A stretch of 64,000 nucleotides of DNA from Diospyros lotus (taxonomy: Eukaryota > Streptophyta > Magnoliopsida > Ericales > Ebenaceae). The notes under the pieces are model-generated. The model was not told where the DNA came from. It saw only the letters and a program-made list of their open reading frames with translations, and did not search any database. The DNA is taken from assembly GCF_014633365.1 (NCBI RefSeq), contig NC_068346.1, positions 37,697,191-37,761,190 on the forward strand, read 5' to 3'. Shown here piece by piece: positions 11,166-23,699 of the stretch (position 1 is its first letter; each line of letters opens with the position of its first letter). Made by a program: the position numbers and the translations under genes.

Positions 11166-13966
11166 TTGCCTATGACTGTAAACGTTGCTGTTAACAGTGC
11201 CTTGTGTAATCAATGGCATGCTAAACTCGGCCATCCCTCTTTTAATGTTCTGAAAATGGTGTTGAATAAAATTCACATTCCTTGCTCAAATTCTGCTCTT
11301 TCTTTTTATGATTCTTGTAAGATTGGAAAACTACATCAATTGTCATTTGCTGATTGTTCTATAACAGCAAAACAACCTTTCGAATTAATCTACTCTGACC
11401 TTTGGGGCCCTTCAACTATTGTTTCTGTTGAAGGTTATCGCTATTACATTGTTTTTGTTGATGCATATACACGATATACCTGGCTATATCCTCTGAGACT
11501 TAAATCTGATGCATTGTTTGTTTTTGTAATTTTTCATAAGCTTCTTGGTAATCACTTTTAGACCAAACTCAAGGCTCTACAAACTGATAATGGTGGTGAA
11601 TTTAAGGATTTTCTTCCTTATCTTCGTCATCATAGTATTCAACCTCGATTCACATGTCCCTACACTCATCAGCAAAATGGTGTAACTGAACGTAAACATC
11701 AGCATATTACTGAAATGGGGCTTACTTTATTGTCTCATGCTAACATGCCTCTTAAGTTTTGGGTGGCAGCTTTCAACATTGTTGTTCACATCATTAATCT
11801 TCTACCTTCTTCCCCTCTCAACTTTTGTTCTCCATTTGAAGCTCTTTTTCATAAGGAGCCAAATTATCTTAAGTTACAGCCTTTTGGCTGTACTTGTTTT
11901 CCTTATCTTCACCCTTACCATACTCACAAGTTTGATTTTCATTCTACTAAATGCATTTTTGTGGGGTATAGTTATGGTTAGGCCGGGTATAAATGCTTGC
12001 ATCCTTCTGGGAGAATCTATGTTTCTCGTCATGTTGAATTTAATCCAGCTGAGTTTTCATATAATCAGCTGTTTTCTGCTCCTGGTTTATCTCCTTCGTC
12101 CTCCTCTGTCTCTGGTGGACTTTCCACTATTGTGTTTCAATCTCTTTCGTTGTCTACATCTTCTAAAGGGAACCGGCCTGTACATTCTTCTTCTCTGAAT
12201 ACTAATGTTGTCCTTCTAGCTCCTGTATCTCAATCCAGACCTGTGGTCACCAGATCTCAATCCCGGATACCTATTTCTATCCCTGCCTCAGCTCCTTCTA
12301 TTCATCCTATGCAAACCCGGTCTAAGACCAAACTTCTTGCCTCCCTTCATTCTTCTCCTCATATCCTTGTTAGTTCCATCGAACCTACTTTAGTTAGTGA
12401 GGCCTTGTTAGATTCACAGTGGGTTCATGCTATGACTGATGAGTTCTCAGCTTTGCAACGCAATCATACATGGGATTTGGTTCCCTTTTCTCTTGATTTG
12501 AATTTGATTGGTTGCAAATGGGTGTTTAAAGTGAAGTATAACTCTAATGGTACAATACTTAAACATAAGGCTAGGCTTGTAGCAAAAGGATTTCATCAAA
12601 CACCCGGTATTGATTTTGAGGAGACATTCAGTCCAGTTGTTAAGGTCCCTACAATCAGAGTTTTGTTCACTCTAGCAGTGACTTTTGGCTGGGATATCCA
12701 ACAAGTGGATGTGAATAACGCTTTCCTAAATGAGGATCTTCATGAAGATGTTTTTATGGTCCAACTCGAGGGTTTTGTTGATGATCGGTTTCCTACTCAT
12801 GTCTGTAAGCTCAGGAAGTCGCTCTACGATCTTAAACAAGCCCCTAGAGCTTGGTATACCAAGCTACGATCAGCTCTACATTCTTGGGGTTTTGTTAGAG
12901 CAATTTCGGATGCTTCTTTGTTCATTAAAAGGACTGGTCAGTTTGTTATGTATGTGTTGGTATATGTTGATGATATATTGATTACCGGGTCTAACCAATC
13001 AGCTATTCAGAAGTTCATTCGTGATTTAGATACTCACTTTGCTCTCAAGACCTTAGGATTGGTTCATTACTTTCTTGGTTTTGAGGTGTTTTGGAATTCT
13101 GCTAGCATTTTTCTTTCTCAATCTAAATATACCGTGGATTTGCTGCAAAAGGCATCTATGCTTGCATGTAAACCTTGTGACACTCCTATGACTTCCACTG
13201 GCGAGTTAACATCTGAGGGTGAATTATTTTCTAATCCTTCATTGTATAGAACAATTATTGGTTCTTTACAATATTGACTTACACCCGACCTGACATCTCT
13301 TTTGTTGTTAACAAACTTAGCCAGTTTCTTTCCTCTCCTAAGCTGCAACATTGGGTGGCGTGCAAACACTTACTGCGTTATCTCAAAGGTTCTGTTGGCT
13401 AAGGCCTATTTTTCTCTCCAGTTCCCTCTAATCTACCACTTGTAGTCTATTGTGATGCTGATCATGCAGGGTGTAAAGTTACAAGGAAGTCAACTAGTGG
13501 CGTGGTGTTTTTCTTGGCAACAATTTAGTAGTGTGGAGTTCTAGAAAACAAAGCCATTGCTCAAGGTGTCACCGAAATAATGTGGTTGGTTTCTTTGTTT
13601 TCTGAGTTGGGATTTAAATCACAGTCTACACCGATTATTTGGAGTGATAACATGGCAGCTCAGAGCATTGCAGAAAACCCGGTCTTTCATGCTCGTACAA
13701 AACACTTTGAGATTGATCTTCATTTTATTCGTGAAAAGGTTGAGAAGGGTGAAGTGGAGATTCGATATGTTCCTACATCTCATCAGTTGGCTAATATTTT
13801 TACTAAGAGTCTTCCTAAGACCAGGTTTCAGTTGCTTTGTGCTAACCTGTGTCTTCGACTGCCACATGCTTCTGTTGGAGAAGCTAACTCTAAGACAACT
13901 GAAGAGCAATCAGCTGCTGATAGGAAGTTTGTTTTGTGGGGAAATGTTGGAGATCACGTCACATGA
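11166..13966 (+). pseudogene. pol: Copia integrase, reverse transcriptase and RNase H (A2)
   Basis: One frame spans 11166-13277 with stops at 11559-11561 and 11979-11981. Integrase keeps LIYSDLWGPS, LQTDNGGEF and NGVTERKH, but the first Cys of its zinc finger reads Tyr (FYDSCKIGK). RT has VDVNNAFLN and the intact LVYVDDILITG. At 13275 a lost base breaks SLQYL, and RNase H continues to WSDNMAAQSIAENPVFHARTKHFEIDLHF. The C-terminus reads through the LTR start and ends 31 codons inside it. No polypurine tract is visible before the 3' LTR. Confidence 0.9.
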
Positions 13967-14224
13967 CTAACCGATCTTTAGTTAGTCTTTTCTATATGTT
14001 TAGTGTTTCTGTTATGTTTGTGTTAGCTTGCTGTTAAGCTGATTGGTTATATTAAGTGATTGTTATACGGTTGTGTTTGTATTAGAGGCTGGCTGATTTT
14101 ATATATATTAGTGTAGTCTGTAGTCCTCATTTCCTATAACTTTGAGTTTTTGAATTAATTCCAGATTCAGATCTCTCTCTATTCCTCTTTGTTTTCATTT
14201 CTCGAAGATATCATTTCTTTATCA
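13873..14224 (+). repeat. 3' LTR of A2
   Basis: Same length as the 5' LTR, with 10 C/T or G/A differences and no indel. Followed by the TGTAT duplication. Confidence 0.95.
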
Positions 14225-16098
14225 TGTATAATATTAGAACAAACTCTTTAGAAGAATCCATTCATGTGAAATTTAATGAATCACTTGTGGCTAAAAGACA
14301 AAATGAAGATGAAGAAGTAATATCTATGGATCTATCAAAGGAAATTAAGAAGTTGAATATTCAAGAAGAGGTTAAGAATGAAGCATCAAACCCTCAAACT
14401 AGAACCCAAAAGAATCTGTTAGATGAGGATGATTTAGGTAAGCTTCCCAACAGTTATAAATTTGTACAAAATCATCCTATGGATCAAATTATTGGGGAAC
14501 CAAGCCAAGGTGTGAGGATTAGAGAATCCTTGCATCAATATTGCAACAATGTAGCCTTTATATCTAATGTTGAGCCAACTTCCATAGATCTAGCATTAGA
14601 AGATGAATATTGGATTAAGACTATCCAAGAAGAATTAGACCAATTTAAGAGAAATGAAGTATGGGAGTTAGTTCCTAGGCCTAAGGATAAATCCATAATA
14701 GGAACCAAATGGGTGTTCAAAAACAAACTAGATGAAAATAGAAACATAATTAGAAATAAAGCAAGACTTGTAGCCAAAGGATATTGCCAAGAGGAAGATA
14801 TTGATTTTGAAGAATCATATGCTCCTGTGGCTAGGTTAGAAGCAATTAGAATGCTTTTAGCCTTTGCCTCTCACATGAATTTCATATTATATCAAATGGA
14901 TGTGAAGAGTGCATTTCTAAATGGCTACATAAATGAAGAAGTGTATGTGGAACAATCTCCTGGATTTGAGGATCCTCATTTAGAGGACTATCTGTATAAG
15001 CTAAGAAAAGCCTTATATGGTCTCAAACAAGCTCCTTGGTATGAAAGATTGAGTAAATTTCTTATTGAGAAAGAGTTTTCAAGAGGGAAAGTTGACACAA
15101 CTCTCTTCATAAAACATGAGGAATCAAATATTCTAATAATTCAAGTATATGTGGATGATATAGTGTTTAGAGGTACAAGTGAAAATCTTTGCAAGGATTT
15201 TGAAAATTTAATGGAAAGTGAATTTGAAATGAGTCTCATGGGAGAATTTACATATTTTCTAGGACTCCAAGTAAAACAAACTAAAGAAGGAATTTATGTC
15301 TATCAAGCAGAATATTTAAGAGAAATATTAAAGAAATTTGGGATGGAAAATGCTAAAGCAATAGGCACACCTATAAGTACATCCACAAAGCTAGATAAAG
15401 ATGATCAAGGTATAAGTGTGGATCAAAAACTCTATAGGAGTATGATAGGGTCCTTACTTTACCTAATGGCAAGTAGGCCCGATATCATGTTTAAGGTATG
15501 CCTATGTGGTAGATTTCAATCAAATCCCAAAAAATCTCATGTAATGATTGTTAAAAGAATTTTCAAACATTTGATTGGAACACAAGATGTACGATTATGG
15601 TATCCAAATGGGGATAATTTTGAATTAATAGGATATTCCGATGTGAATTTTGACGGTTGCAAGGTAGATAGAATGAACACTTCCGAAACTTGTCAATTGT
15701 TGGGAAACAAATTGATTTCATGGTTTTCCAAGAAGCAAAACTTGGTAGGTTTATCAACTGCCAAATCCGAATATATAGCTGTTGGTAGTTGTTGTGCTCA
15801 AGTTCTTTGGATTCGCTAAGAACTAACAGACTTCAGAATTTATTTTAAGCAAACCCCCCATTAAATGTGACAACACTAGTGCCATTAATCTTTTTTAAAA
15901 TCCAGTATTACATTATAGAACACAAAACATATAGAAGTTAAACATCACTTTCTTAGGGACCATGTCCAAAATCAAGAAATATCTCTTAAATTTGTCCCAA
16001 CAGATTTGCAATTAGCGGATATTTTTACAAAACCCCTTCCAAAGGAAATATTTAATTATATTCGAAGGGAATTAAGGATAATAAACCCCTTTGGATAG
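14225..16098 (+). pseudogene. pol: Sirevirus reverse transcriptase and RNase H (S1)
   Basis: Open from the A2 junction to 15819. Integrase tail, a charged linker, then [39 protein letters not shown] and intact VYVDDIVF. An in-frame 6-bp deletion removes the usual Arg-Ala from KQAPRAWY (reads KQAPWY). RNase H motifs YSDVNFDG and [19 protein letters not shown] precede a stop at 15817-15819. The degenerate tail (VKHHFLRDHVQ, LADIFTKPLPKE) ends at 16096-16098. Closest relative in the window is the S2 pol. Confidence 0.9.
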
Positions 16099-16184
16099 AT
16101 TAGATTATTTAATTATGCTTAAGGATTATAAGTTTTTCAAATCTAGCTTTAGATATATATAAATATAAAAAATTGACTTCTGGT

Positions 16185-16240
16185 ATTAAAGAGTCGACTC
16201 CTTGAAAGTTGACTTCATTTCATCAAAAGTCAACTCCCTC
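16185..16240 (+). repeat. Small GTCGAC-type repeat cluster after S1 pol
   Basis: GAGTCGACTCC, then GTTGACTT and GTCAACTCC within about 50 bp. This is the same core as the larger cluster in the S1 3' LTR. S2 has the same arrangement. Confidence 0.7.
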
Positions 16241-16263
16241 TGGTCATTTCAACGCTAACTCAA

Positions 16264-17560
16264 ATGACCATCAGCCTTCTCTCGTTCGTCTTTTTAAAAC
16301 TCTCAAAATTTTCTTCCTCTCACGCAATTTCTTCCTCCCATAATTCCCGAATCCATCTCTCTCTCACCCTCGTTTCTTCTCTCCCAAACATAACCTCACA
16401 TCGTCGCCTCCCTTGTCTAAATCTCTTCTCCTTGCCTCATCGATTGTTCACCTTCCCGCTGGTAAGTTTTAATGATTTTTTTTCTTCTCTATTTTTGTTT
16501 CCTCTCTCAAAACCTAAAACTCCATTTATCTCTTTTTTTTTTCAGCCACTTGCGAGTCTTCTCTAAATTTCTGCAACTAGTTTTTCATAGATCGCCTTTA
16601 GGAGATTTTCCTTACCTTGCAATGCCCTATTTACCCATTTCTTGTGCGCACCTTTTATAGCAATCTTAATGATCTATCCAAAACTTTTGTAAGGGAGTTG
16701 ACCTTTTCCTCTTACCTATGATGAATCTGACCTACCTTATCTCAAAGTTCCTTGGAAGACCATTTTTTTTATCTTACGGGAAACAAGGATCTTCTTTTCC
16801 AAATTACCTATTCTGTCACCCATCTCAAGTCTCAAGACCTTTTCCTTGCTCATAACGTTCTTTCTCACATCATTTTTCCTCGACAAGGGACACATAGCGA
16901 GTTCACTTCTTTTGAGACCCGTTTGCTTTGGGCACTTATTAACGGTCGCCCCATTAATCTCCCTGCTCTTATCATTGACCACATTTATAACACCACTAGT
17001 CGCAAATCTTCCCCTCTTCCATACGGCCACATTCTCACCCACCTCTTCACTCTCCTTAATATTGACCTAGAGTATGAAGAACCTGCTCCTCCCTCCCAAT
17101 ATGGCACTATCAATGAAGGTACAATCAATTGAATGCATTACAAATGGATTCACAATGCCCGGGTCTATTAGCCACCCCAGCCTCGTCCTCATTCCATCGC
17201 TCGTGGTACCGCACCCACTGAGACCGATCCTCCTTTCACTCTTGTGCATTCTTCCCAACCTTCTGACATGGACGGTCCGTCATCTTCTCCCTCCCCATCT
17301 CCTTCATTTACCACATTTCATCATGATCATTTAGACCAGGTCGCAGCTAATCATGCCACTCTACACGATGAACTTCAGGACATTCGAAGTTCTCTGATTG
17401 CTCTTTAGAGCTCGGTGATCGACATGTTACGTGATATTTTTTGAGTCATCGATAGTAGTCTTCCCTGTAGTTCGGACTAGCACGACGACATTCCGTCATG
17501 GGTTTCTTCACCACCTAGAGATGCCTAGATTCTTTTTTGTATTTGGGACAACATTCCTAT
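16264..17560 (+). pseudogene. Sirevirus env-like region (S1), degenerate
   Basis: After pol, a Ser/Leu-rich stretch leads into the open frame 16752-17132, which reads LLWALINGRPINLPALIIDHI then LPYGHILTHLFTLL. This pattern resembles the env-like ORF of dicot Sireviruses as I recall it. After frame changes, a short heptad-like segment (HATLHDELQDIRSSLIAL) lies at about 17350-17406. Position between pol and the polypurine tracts is as expected for that ORF. No clear signal peptide or membrane span survives, and the function of such ORFs in plants is unproven. Confidence 0.55.
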
Positions 17561-17673
17561 TATTTTTTGTATGCTATGATGATTATGGTATCAGTTTTTT
17601 TTTTTTTTTTTTTTGGCTGTCTTTCATATACTGCTTTAGGCTTCAAAATGATGTATATTTAGCTCTTTATTTT

Positions 17674-17900
17674 TGTTGGCAGTTGGATTTATTAGTTGAT
17701 TTATTTCATTAATGTTTTGAGTTGTTGTAATCTAGTAGGTGCCCTAATTTATCGGAGAGTAATCAATTCCTATACATTAGGAGAATTGTTAGGAGCTTGA
17801 ATAGTCTTAGAATTCTTCAAGGATTAGGAGTATGTGTGTTATAAGTAAGATTGTATTAATTAGTTTTGATATATGAAAGATTAATTCTTATTCTTTCACA
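17674..17900 (+). repeat. 5' LTR of C
   Basis: TGTTGGCAGTTGG...TTCTTTCACA, followed at once by the primer-binding site TGGTATCAGAGCCGG (17901-17915). Confidence 0.93.
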
Positions 17901-18362
17901 TGGTATCAGAGCCGGTTGTTTAGGGTTCTATAGCCTTCATTGCTGCTATCTTCAGTAGTGCCTCTAGGGTTTTGTTTCTACCCTGCCTGGCCTTCGTCGT
18001 CGTTTACATTCTCCAATTGGGTTTTCAACCGCCCAGCCATAGCTATCTCTTCCCTGTCTTCCCTTCTCCCGCATCTGCTGCACCTCTTCCATTACCACCA
18101 TCACCAGATCTACCTCTTATGAGCAGATTGGCCACTACGAGTCGTCCAGTGTCGTCACGTCTCCTGCCGCCTTCTTCTCCTTTCTTTGTTTCTGCCGCAA
18201 TTGCTTCGTTCTCTTCTGTTGCCACCAGATCTGAAGCAACAACTGCTGCCTCTAGCCACCCCCATCTTCATCCTTGATTGCTGCTTCCTTGTTCATCCAC
18301 TCGGCCTTAATTACCGCCCCTATCTTCAGCCTTGATAGTTGAAAGTTGTCTCTAGCAAAGGA
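17901..18362 (+). other. 5' leader of C
   Basis: Between the primer-binding site and the gag ATG. It is C- and T-rich with short open frames (17940-18122, 17972-18277) that match no gag and look compositional. I see no gene here. Confidence 0.6.
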
Positions 18363-19812
18363 ATGGCATAAAACTTAGATTCCAGCAGGAACAGTGGAGA
18401 AGCAACCACTAAAAATTATGTAGGAGGTGTTAGTTCAAGTGTTGGCACCGATTTTGGGGCAGGAGTAAGTGAGCTTCCCGGAATGCTACTACCCTATCAA
18501 TTGGATGGTAAAAACTACCTCCAATGGGTGCAGCTGGTTCAAACTTTCCTCGAAGGTCGAGGAAAACTCAGCCATCTTACTTCTCTTCCTCTAGCAGCAA
18601 CTGATCCCAATTTCCAGGTATGGGATATAGAGGATTCTCTTATTATGTCGTGGCTATAGAATGCCATGCAATCTAATATAAGTAGAAATTATATGTTTCT
18701 AAGTACTGCTAAGGAAATCTGGGAAGTAACTAAGCAAACCTACTCTAAAGTGAAAGATGCATCAGTTATATATGAAGTTAAAATCAAGATAAGTAATACT
18801 AAACAAGAAGGGATGACTGTTACGGAGTACTACAATAGCATGAATGGCTTGTGGTTAGAATTGGATCAGTACCAAAAATTAAGATGGTGTGCAGTGCTGA
18901 TGTTGCAACCCTTAATAAGATCATGGAAAGGGATAGAGTTGTTGAATTTTTAGCTGGCCTTAACCCGGTTTTTAATCAAGTAAGGGTGCAAATTCTTGGT
19001 TGAGAGAAATTGCCCTCACTCAATGAGGTATTTGCAATGGTAAGAAGTGAGGAAAACAGGCGGGTAGTGATGCTGCAGGGGGCATTCACTAATGGATCAG
19101 CTTTAGTGTCAAACAAAGGAGAAGGATCAAGGCAAAGAGGTTGAAAATCAGGGGCACAAGGGCAGCCTAACAACAGAGAGGGACTTTGGTGTACATATTG
19201 CAAGAAACCTCGACATACCCGAGATAATTGCTTCAAGCTCCACGAAAAGGAAGCAGTCCTAAGCAAAATGGGAGGATTCCCAAGCACAGCTACTCGGCCT
19301 AGCACTCAATCCTATCTATCACACAAGGGACAAGAAGAGGATGGAACTATGGAAAAACTTGAGGAAAATTTTAGTTCAAATCTCACTCTTCTCAACAGTG
19401 AGGAAATCAACAAACTAAAATCTTTTTTGAAGACCATACAAGATGATGGTAACTGCTCCTTGGCTCATCAAGACCCTTCCGGTAAGCCCTCAGGTAAGTT
19501 TGCTTATTCTATAATTTTTCTAGCATCAAACACTGATAGGAATGATACTTGGATCTTGGATTCCGAAGTTATAGACCATATGGCACCTAACTCCCATGTG
19601 TTTACTACCTATCAACCCCTTAAGACCATGAAACAAATTTGCATTGCTACTGGAAAAACATTCCCTATAATTGGACATGGCAATGTTTATCTAAGCCCAA
19701 ACATAACCCTTAACCATGTTCTTCATGTGCCCCAATTATCAGCCAACCTCCTCTCTATCTCTCAACTCACAAGAAACCTACACTGCCATGCTATTTTTTC
19801 TACTAATGTGTG
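18363..19812 (+). pseudogene. gag: Copia gag and protease (C)
   Basis: Begins at ATG 18363, with a stop at codon 3 (18369-18371). The gag core reads LPYQLDGKNYLQW and VWDIEDSLIMSWL, with a Trp-to-stop change at 18657-18659. The zinc knuckle CTYCKKPRHTRDNC (about 19191-19235) is intact. In the protease the active-site motif reads WILDSEVIDHM where DSGATNHM is usual, so the catalytic Gly is lost and the enzyme should be inactive. HVPQLSANLLSISQLT closes the domain. Gag packages RNA; protease matures the polyprotein. Confidence 0.87.
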
Positions 19813-19825
19813 AAAGTTTCAGGCA

Positions 19826-22800
19826 ATGAAAATCGGGAGGAGGATTGGGGCTGCTAGGGAAACAAATGGGTTGTATTACTTGACAAGGAACGTATCAAAG
19901 AACCAGCAACCAGTGGCTTGCTCCTCTCAAATTACAGCCAACTATCACCAAATCTGGCTGCATCACTACCAATTGGGTCACCCACCATTTTCTTTATTAA
20001 AATCTATGTTTCTTATTTTATTTCTTTCTTTAGATCCTAGTACTCTTCATTGTGATGTATGTGTTATATCCAAACAACATCGTGTGTCTTTCCCAATTAG
20101 CAATAAACTCCATTCTATTCCATTTGCATTAATTAATTCTGATGTATGGGGTCCTTGCAAAATTTCTATCTATTCTGGGGCACGTTGGTTTATCTCATTT
20201 ATCGATGATTGTACTCGGATGACATGGGTTTTTTTGCTAAAAGACAAAGCAGCCATCCAAACAATCTTACCAAGCTTCTGTAAAATGATAACGACTCAAT
20301 TTGGAACTCCTATAAAGAAATTTTAAACGATAATGCTCGAGATTATTTTAACTCTTATATGAACCATTTTTTCCTACAAGAATGGATTGTCCATGAATTT
20401 TCATGTGTGGATACTCCACAACAAAATGGAGTAGCTGGAAGGAAGATGAGACATCTCCTTAATGTAGCTCGAGCATTGCTTCACCATCATACTATTCCTA
20501 AAATCTTTTGGGGGGAGGCTTTCCTTACGGCCACATTTCTTATTAACCGCATGCCTACCAAAGTTCTAAACCAACAAAGTCCTCTTTCTTGCCTCACTAC
20601 TCACTTTCCTGACTCTAATTTCCACACCACTCTTCCTCTTAGAGTATTTGGGTGTGTTTCCTTCATTCATATTTCCAAATCCTCTCAGGATAAGCTTGAT
20701 CCAAGAGCTATGAAATGTGTCTTTCTTGTGTATTCCCCCACACAAAAAAGGATATAAATGCTATCATCCTCCCACTCGCAAGCTCTATGTCTCTAAGGAT
20801 GTCACATTCGTCGAGACTACTCCATTCTTTGGCTCTACCCAAGCTGGTCACTAGGGGGAGACTTCCTATGGTGACCCAAGTGACATCTTCTTTCCTTTAC
20901 CATCTTCCCAGTCCATTCTTCAGCTTAATGTTGATCCTCATTCAGTCTCCAGTCAGCCTAGTCATGCCTCTAATCTTAACCCTACAGCCAGTCCATCTCC
21001 CCAACACTCAAACAACCTTAACTATGGTGATGATCAGGTCAAATTTGATGAGCAAGAAGCTTGCCAGCAGCTACAAGGAAGATACAAGGGGTCTCCCTAT
21101 GTATATAAATGAAAACAGCCAAGCCTAGAAGACCAACAAGCTCCAAACTCCTCTCCCATTCAAAGCTGGGATCACATGTAGACAATACCTCCAGCCTCTA
21201 TCGGCCAAATCCTTGATGATTTTGACCTTCCCATAGCTCTTAGGAAGGGGGTTAGAAGCTGCACCACCCAACACCTAATGGCCAATTACCTATCCTATCA
21301 TCGCCTCTCCCAAAACCATAAAAGCTTCTTAACATCTCTAGATTCAATTATCATTCCAAAATCAATAATCGAGGCTCTGAAAATCCAGAATTGGAAGCTT
21401 GTTATGCTTGAGGAAATGAGGGCTTTAAAAAGGAACCATACATGGGATATTGTGGATAGACCTAAGAGAGTTAATCCAGTGGGGTGTAGATGGGTTTTTA
21501 ACGTCAAGTATAAGGTCAATGGGACACTTAAGAGGTATAAGGCAAGGCTGGTAGCTAAAGGCTACACTCAATCATATGGGATTGACTACCTAGAGACATT
21601 TGTACCAGTGGCAAAGATGACCACAGTTCGTATTCTCCTATTATTAGCAGCCTCATTTGGGTGGAATCTATAACAACTAGATGTTAAAAATGCGTTTCTC
21701 CATGGAGATTTAGAAGAGGAAGTGTTTATGGATTTACCACCAGGATATCATTAGGGACTTAACGGGAAGGTATGTCGGCTAAATAAGGCCTTATATGGGC
21801 CCAAACAATCCCCTAGGGCTTAGTTTGAGTAGTTATCTAAAGCCATGCATACTATCGATTACAATCAAAGTAGGGGAGACCATACCTTATTCATCAAACA
21901 CTCGACAGGAGAAAAGGTTACTGTGCTACTAGTATATGTGGATGACATGATAGTAACTGGCAATGACAAAGGATAGCAGGCAAAGCTCAAAGAAAGGCTA
22001 GGTAAGGAATTTGAAATCAAAGACCAGGGTGTGCTCAAGTATTTTTTGGGAATTGAAGTAACTTATTCTAAGGCAGGTATTTTTCTCTCTCAAAGGAAAT
22101 ATGTGCTTGATTTATTGACTGAAACATGATTAATTGGAGGAAAATGGGAAAACATTCCTATTGAACCTAATTGCAAGCTATGGAACAACCCTACTAGCAA
22201 GTTTATAGACAAAGGAAGGTATCAGCGACTAGTTGGAAGATTGATATATCTCTCTCACACAAGACCAGATATTGACTTTCCTGTCAGCTTGGTAAGTCAA
22301 TTCATGCACCAGATAATCTCTCTCAAGGCTACTCCAGGTAAATGAATCCTATTTAAAGCAGGAAATAAATTGTACATTCAAGGTTTTTCACATGCAGATT
22401 ATGTAGGGTCCATGACTGATAGAAGATTTACAAGCGGCTACTGTGTATTCCTATGAGGGAATCTGGTGTCCTGGAGATCCAAGAAGCAAAGTGTTGTGAC
22501 AGGATCAAGTGCAAAGGCAAAATTTAGGGCTATGGCCCTTGCTCTATGTGAAATTCTATGGCTACGAATTGTTCTTGATGATCTAAGAATTTCAGTCCAA
22601 GACACAGTTAAGTTGTGGTGTGATAACCAGTTAGCAATCAATATAGCACATAATCCGGTCCAACATGATTGGACTAAGCACGTTGAGATAGACAGACACT
22701 TCATAAAAGAGAAGTTGGAAGCTAGACTCATTCACCTGCCATATGTTCCATCAGAGGAACAAGTTGTTGATATATTGACAAATGGGTTGCCAATAAAAAG

Positions 22801-22834
22801 ATTTAAAGATCTAGTAAGCAAGGTAGGAATGTGA
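19826..22834 (+). pseudogene. pol: Copia integrase, RT and RNase H (C)
   Basis: Integrase: WLHHYQLGH...CDVCVISKQH, catalytic Asp in LINSDVWGP and in NDNARDYF, but the Glu position reads Gly (NGVAGRKMRHLL), so integrase is dead. A stop lies at 20324-20326. [14 protein letters not shown] start ([10 protein letters not shown]), QLDVKNAFLHGDLEEEV and intact LVYVDDMIVTG, with stops at conserved Trp positions 21821-21823 and 21830-21832. RNase H is open at 22466-22834 (WRSKKQSVV, CDNQLAINIAHNP, HVEIDRHFI). It ends KVGM just before the polypurine-like TTGATGAGGAG and the 3' LTR. Confidence 0.88.
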
Positions 22835-22862
22835 GACATCCATTCTCCAGCTTGATGAGGAG

Positions 22863-23114
22863 TGTTGGCAGTTGGTTTTATCAAATGATTTATTTCATTA
22901 ATGTTTTATCAGTTGATTTATTTCATTAATATTTTGAGTTGTAATCTTGTAGAGGTCCTAATTTATAGGAGAGTAATCAACTCCTATACATTCGGAGAAT
23001 TGTTAGGAGCTTGATTAGTCTTAGAATTCTTCAAGGATTAAGAGTATGTACGTTATAAGTAAGATTGTATTAATTAGTTTTGATATATGAAAGATTAATT
23101 CTTGTTCTCTCACA
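22863..23114 (+). repeat. 3' LTR of C
   Basis: Matches the 5' LTR but carries an extra near-copy of TTGATTTATTTCATTAAT. Ends TCTCACA at the ATTTT duplication. Confidence 0.93.
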
Positions 23115-23476
23115 ATTTTGTTCATCATAAACTGATCATTACTTTTATCATTATCATGCTTGGATAATTTCTCTCATGATTTATATGATTACATCTTTAT
23201 TCTCCCCACTAACATTGTCTCTTTTGATTATGACAAAAAAAGGGAAGAAGAATGAGAAATTGTATATATAAGAGTTAGTTAGGCATTAGGCAATCAGGTT
23301 CTTTGGTCCTTAACATTTTGTCATAAACTTTTTTATATATCTTAATCAATTATTATGCTATTAGTATTTTTTGAAAGGAGAGCCTATAGCAAAAGATTAA
23401 GAGGGAGTTCAAAATATTTTTAAACAAATTAATCTTTTAAAATTCATGTTTTTGTCATCATAAAAAATGAGGAGAA
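23115..23476 (+). other. S1 3' untranslated region with several polypurine tracts
   Basis: Resumes S1 after element C. Contains TTTTGATTATGACAAAAAAAG followed by GGAAGAAGAATGAG, then TTTTTTGAAAGGAGAG, AAGAGGGAG, and finally GTCATCATAAAAAATGAGGAGAA touching the LTR in two overlapping parts. Repeated polypurine tracts before the 3' LTR are a known Sirevirus trait. No open frame is supported. Confidence 0.7.
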
Positions 23477-23699
23477 TGTTGAGTCAATTTGCTTCATTTA
23501 ATCTCTAAATTAAGTTTTGATTATTATCAAAAATGATATTTTAAATAATATATAAATTGTAGACCATAATTATTTCTGATTAATTTATAAAATATTTTTT
23601 TCCATAGTATGTGTATAATCAAAAATGTTATTTTCCATTAAAATCATTTCTCAAGTAAATATAAAATTCATAAAAAAATGTTTTTCCAAAATCTGAACT

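Larger units (their letters stand above)
9122..14224 (+). mobile_element. Complete Ty1/copia retrotransposon A2
   Basis: 5103 bp, bounded by 352-bp LTRs and an exact 5-bp duplication TGTAT (9117-9121 and 14225-14229). The LTRs differ at 10 positions by my reading, all transitions, so it is a fairly recent insertion. It sits in the S1 pol frame, and its removal restores that frame. It is the same family as fragment A1 at the left edge. gag-protease and pol are each broken by only a few stops. Confidence 0.95.
17674..23114 (+). mobile_element. Complete Ty1/copia retrotransposon C
   Basis: 5441 bp, with LTRs of 227 and 252 bp, each starting TGTTGGCAG and ending TCACA. Flanked by the exact duplication ATTTT (17669-17673 and 23115-23119). 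It lies in the 3' non-coding part of S1. The LTRs differ by roughly 15 or more substitutions plus an approximately 25-bp repeat, so this insertion looks older than A2. It belongs to the same broad lineage as B and E. Confidence 0.94.
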
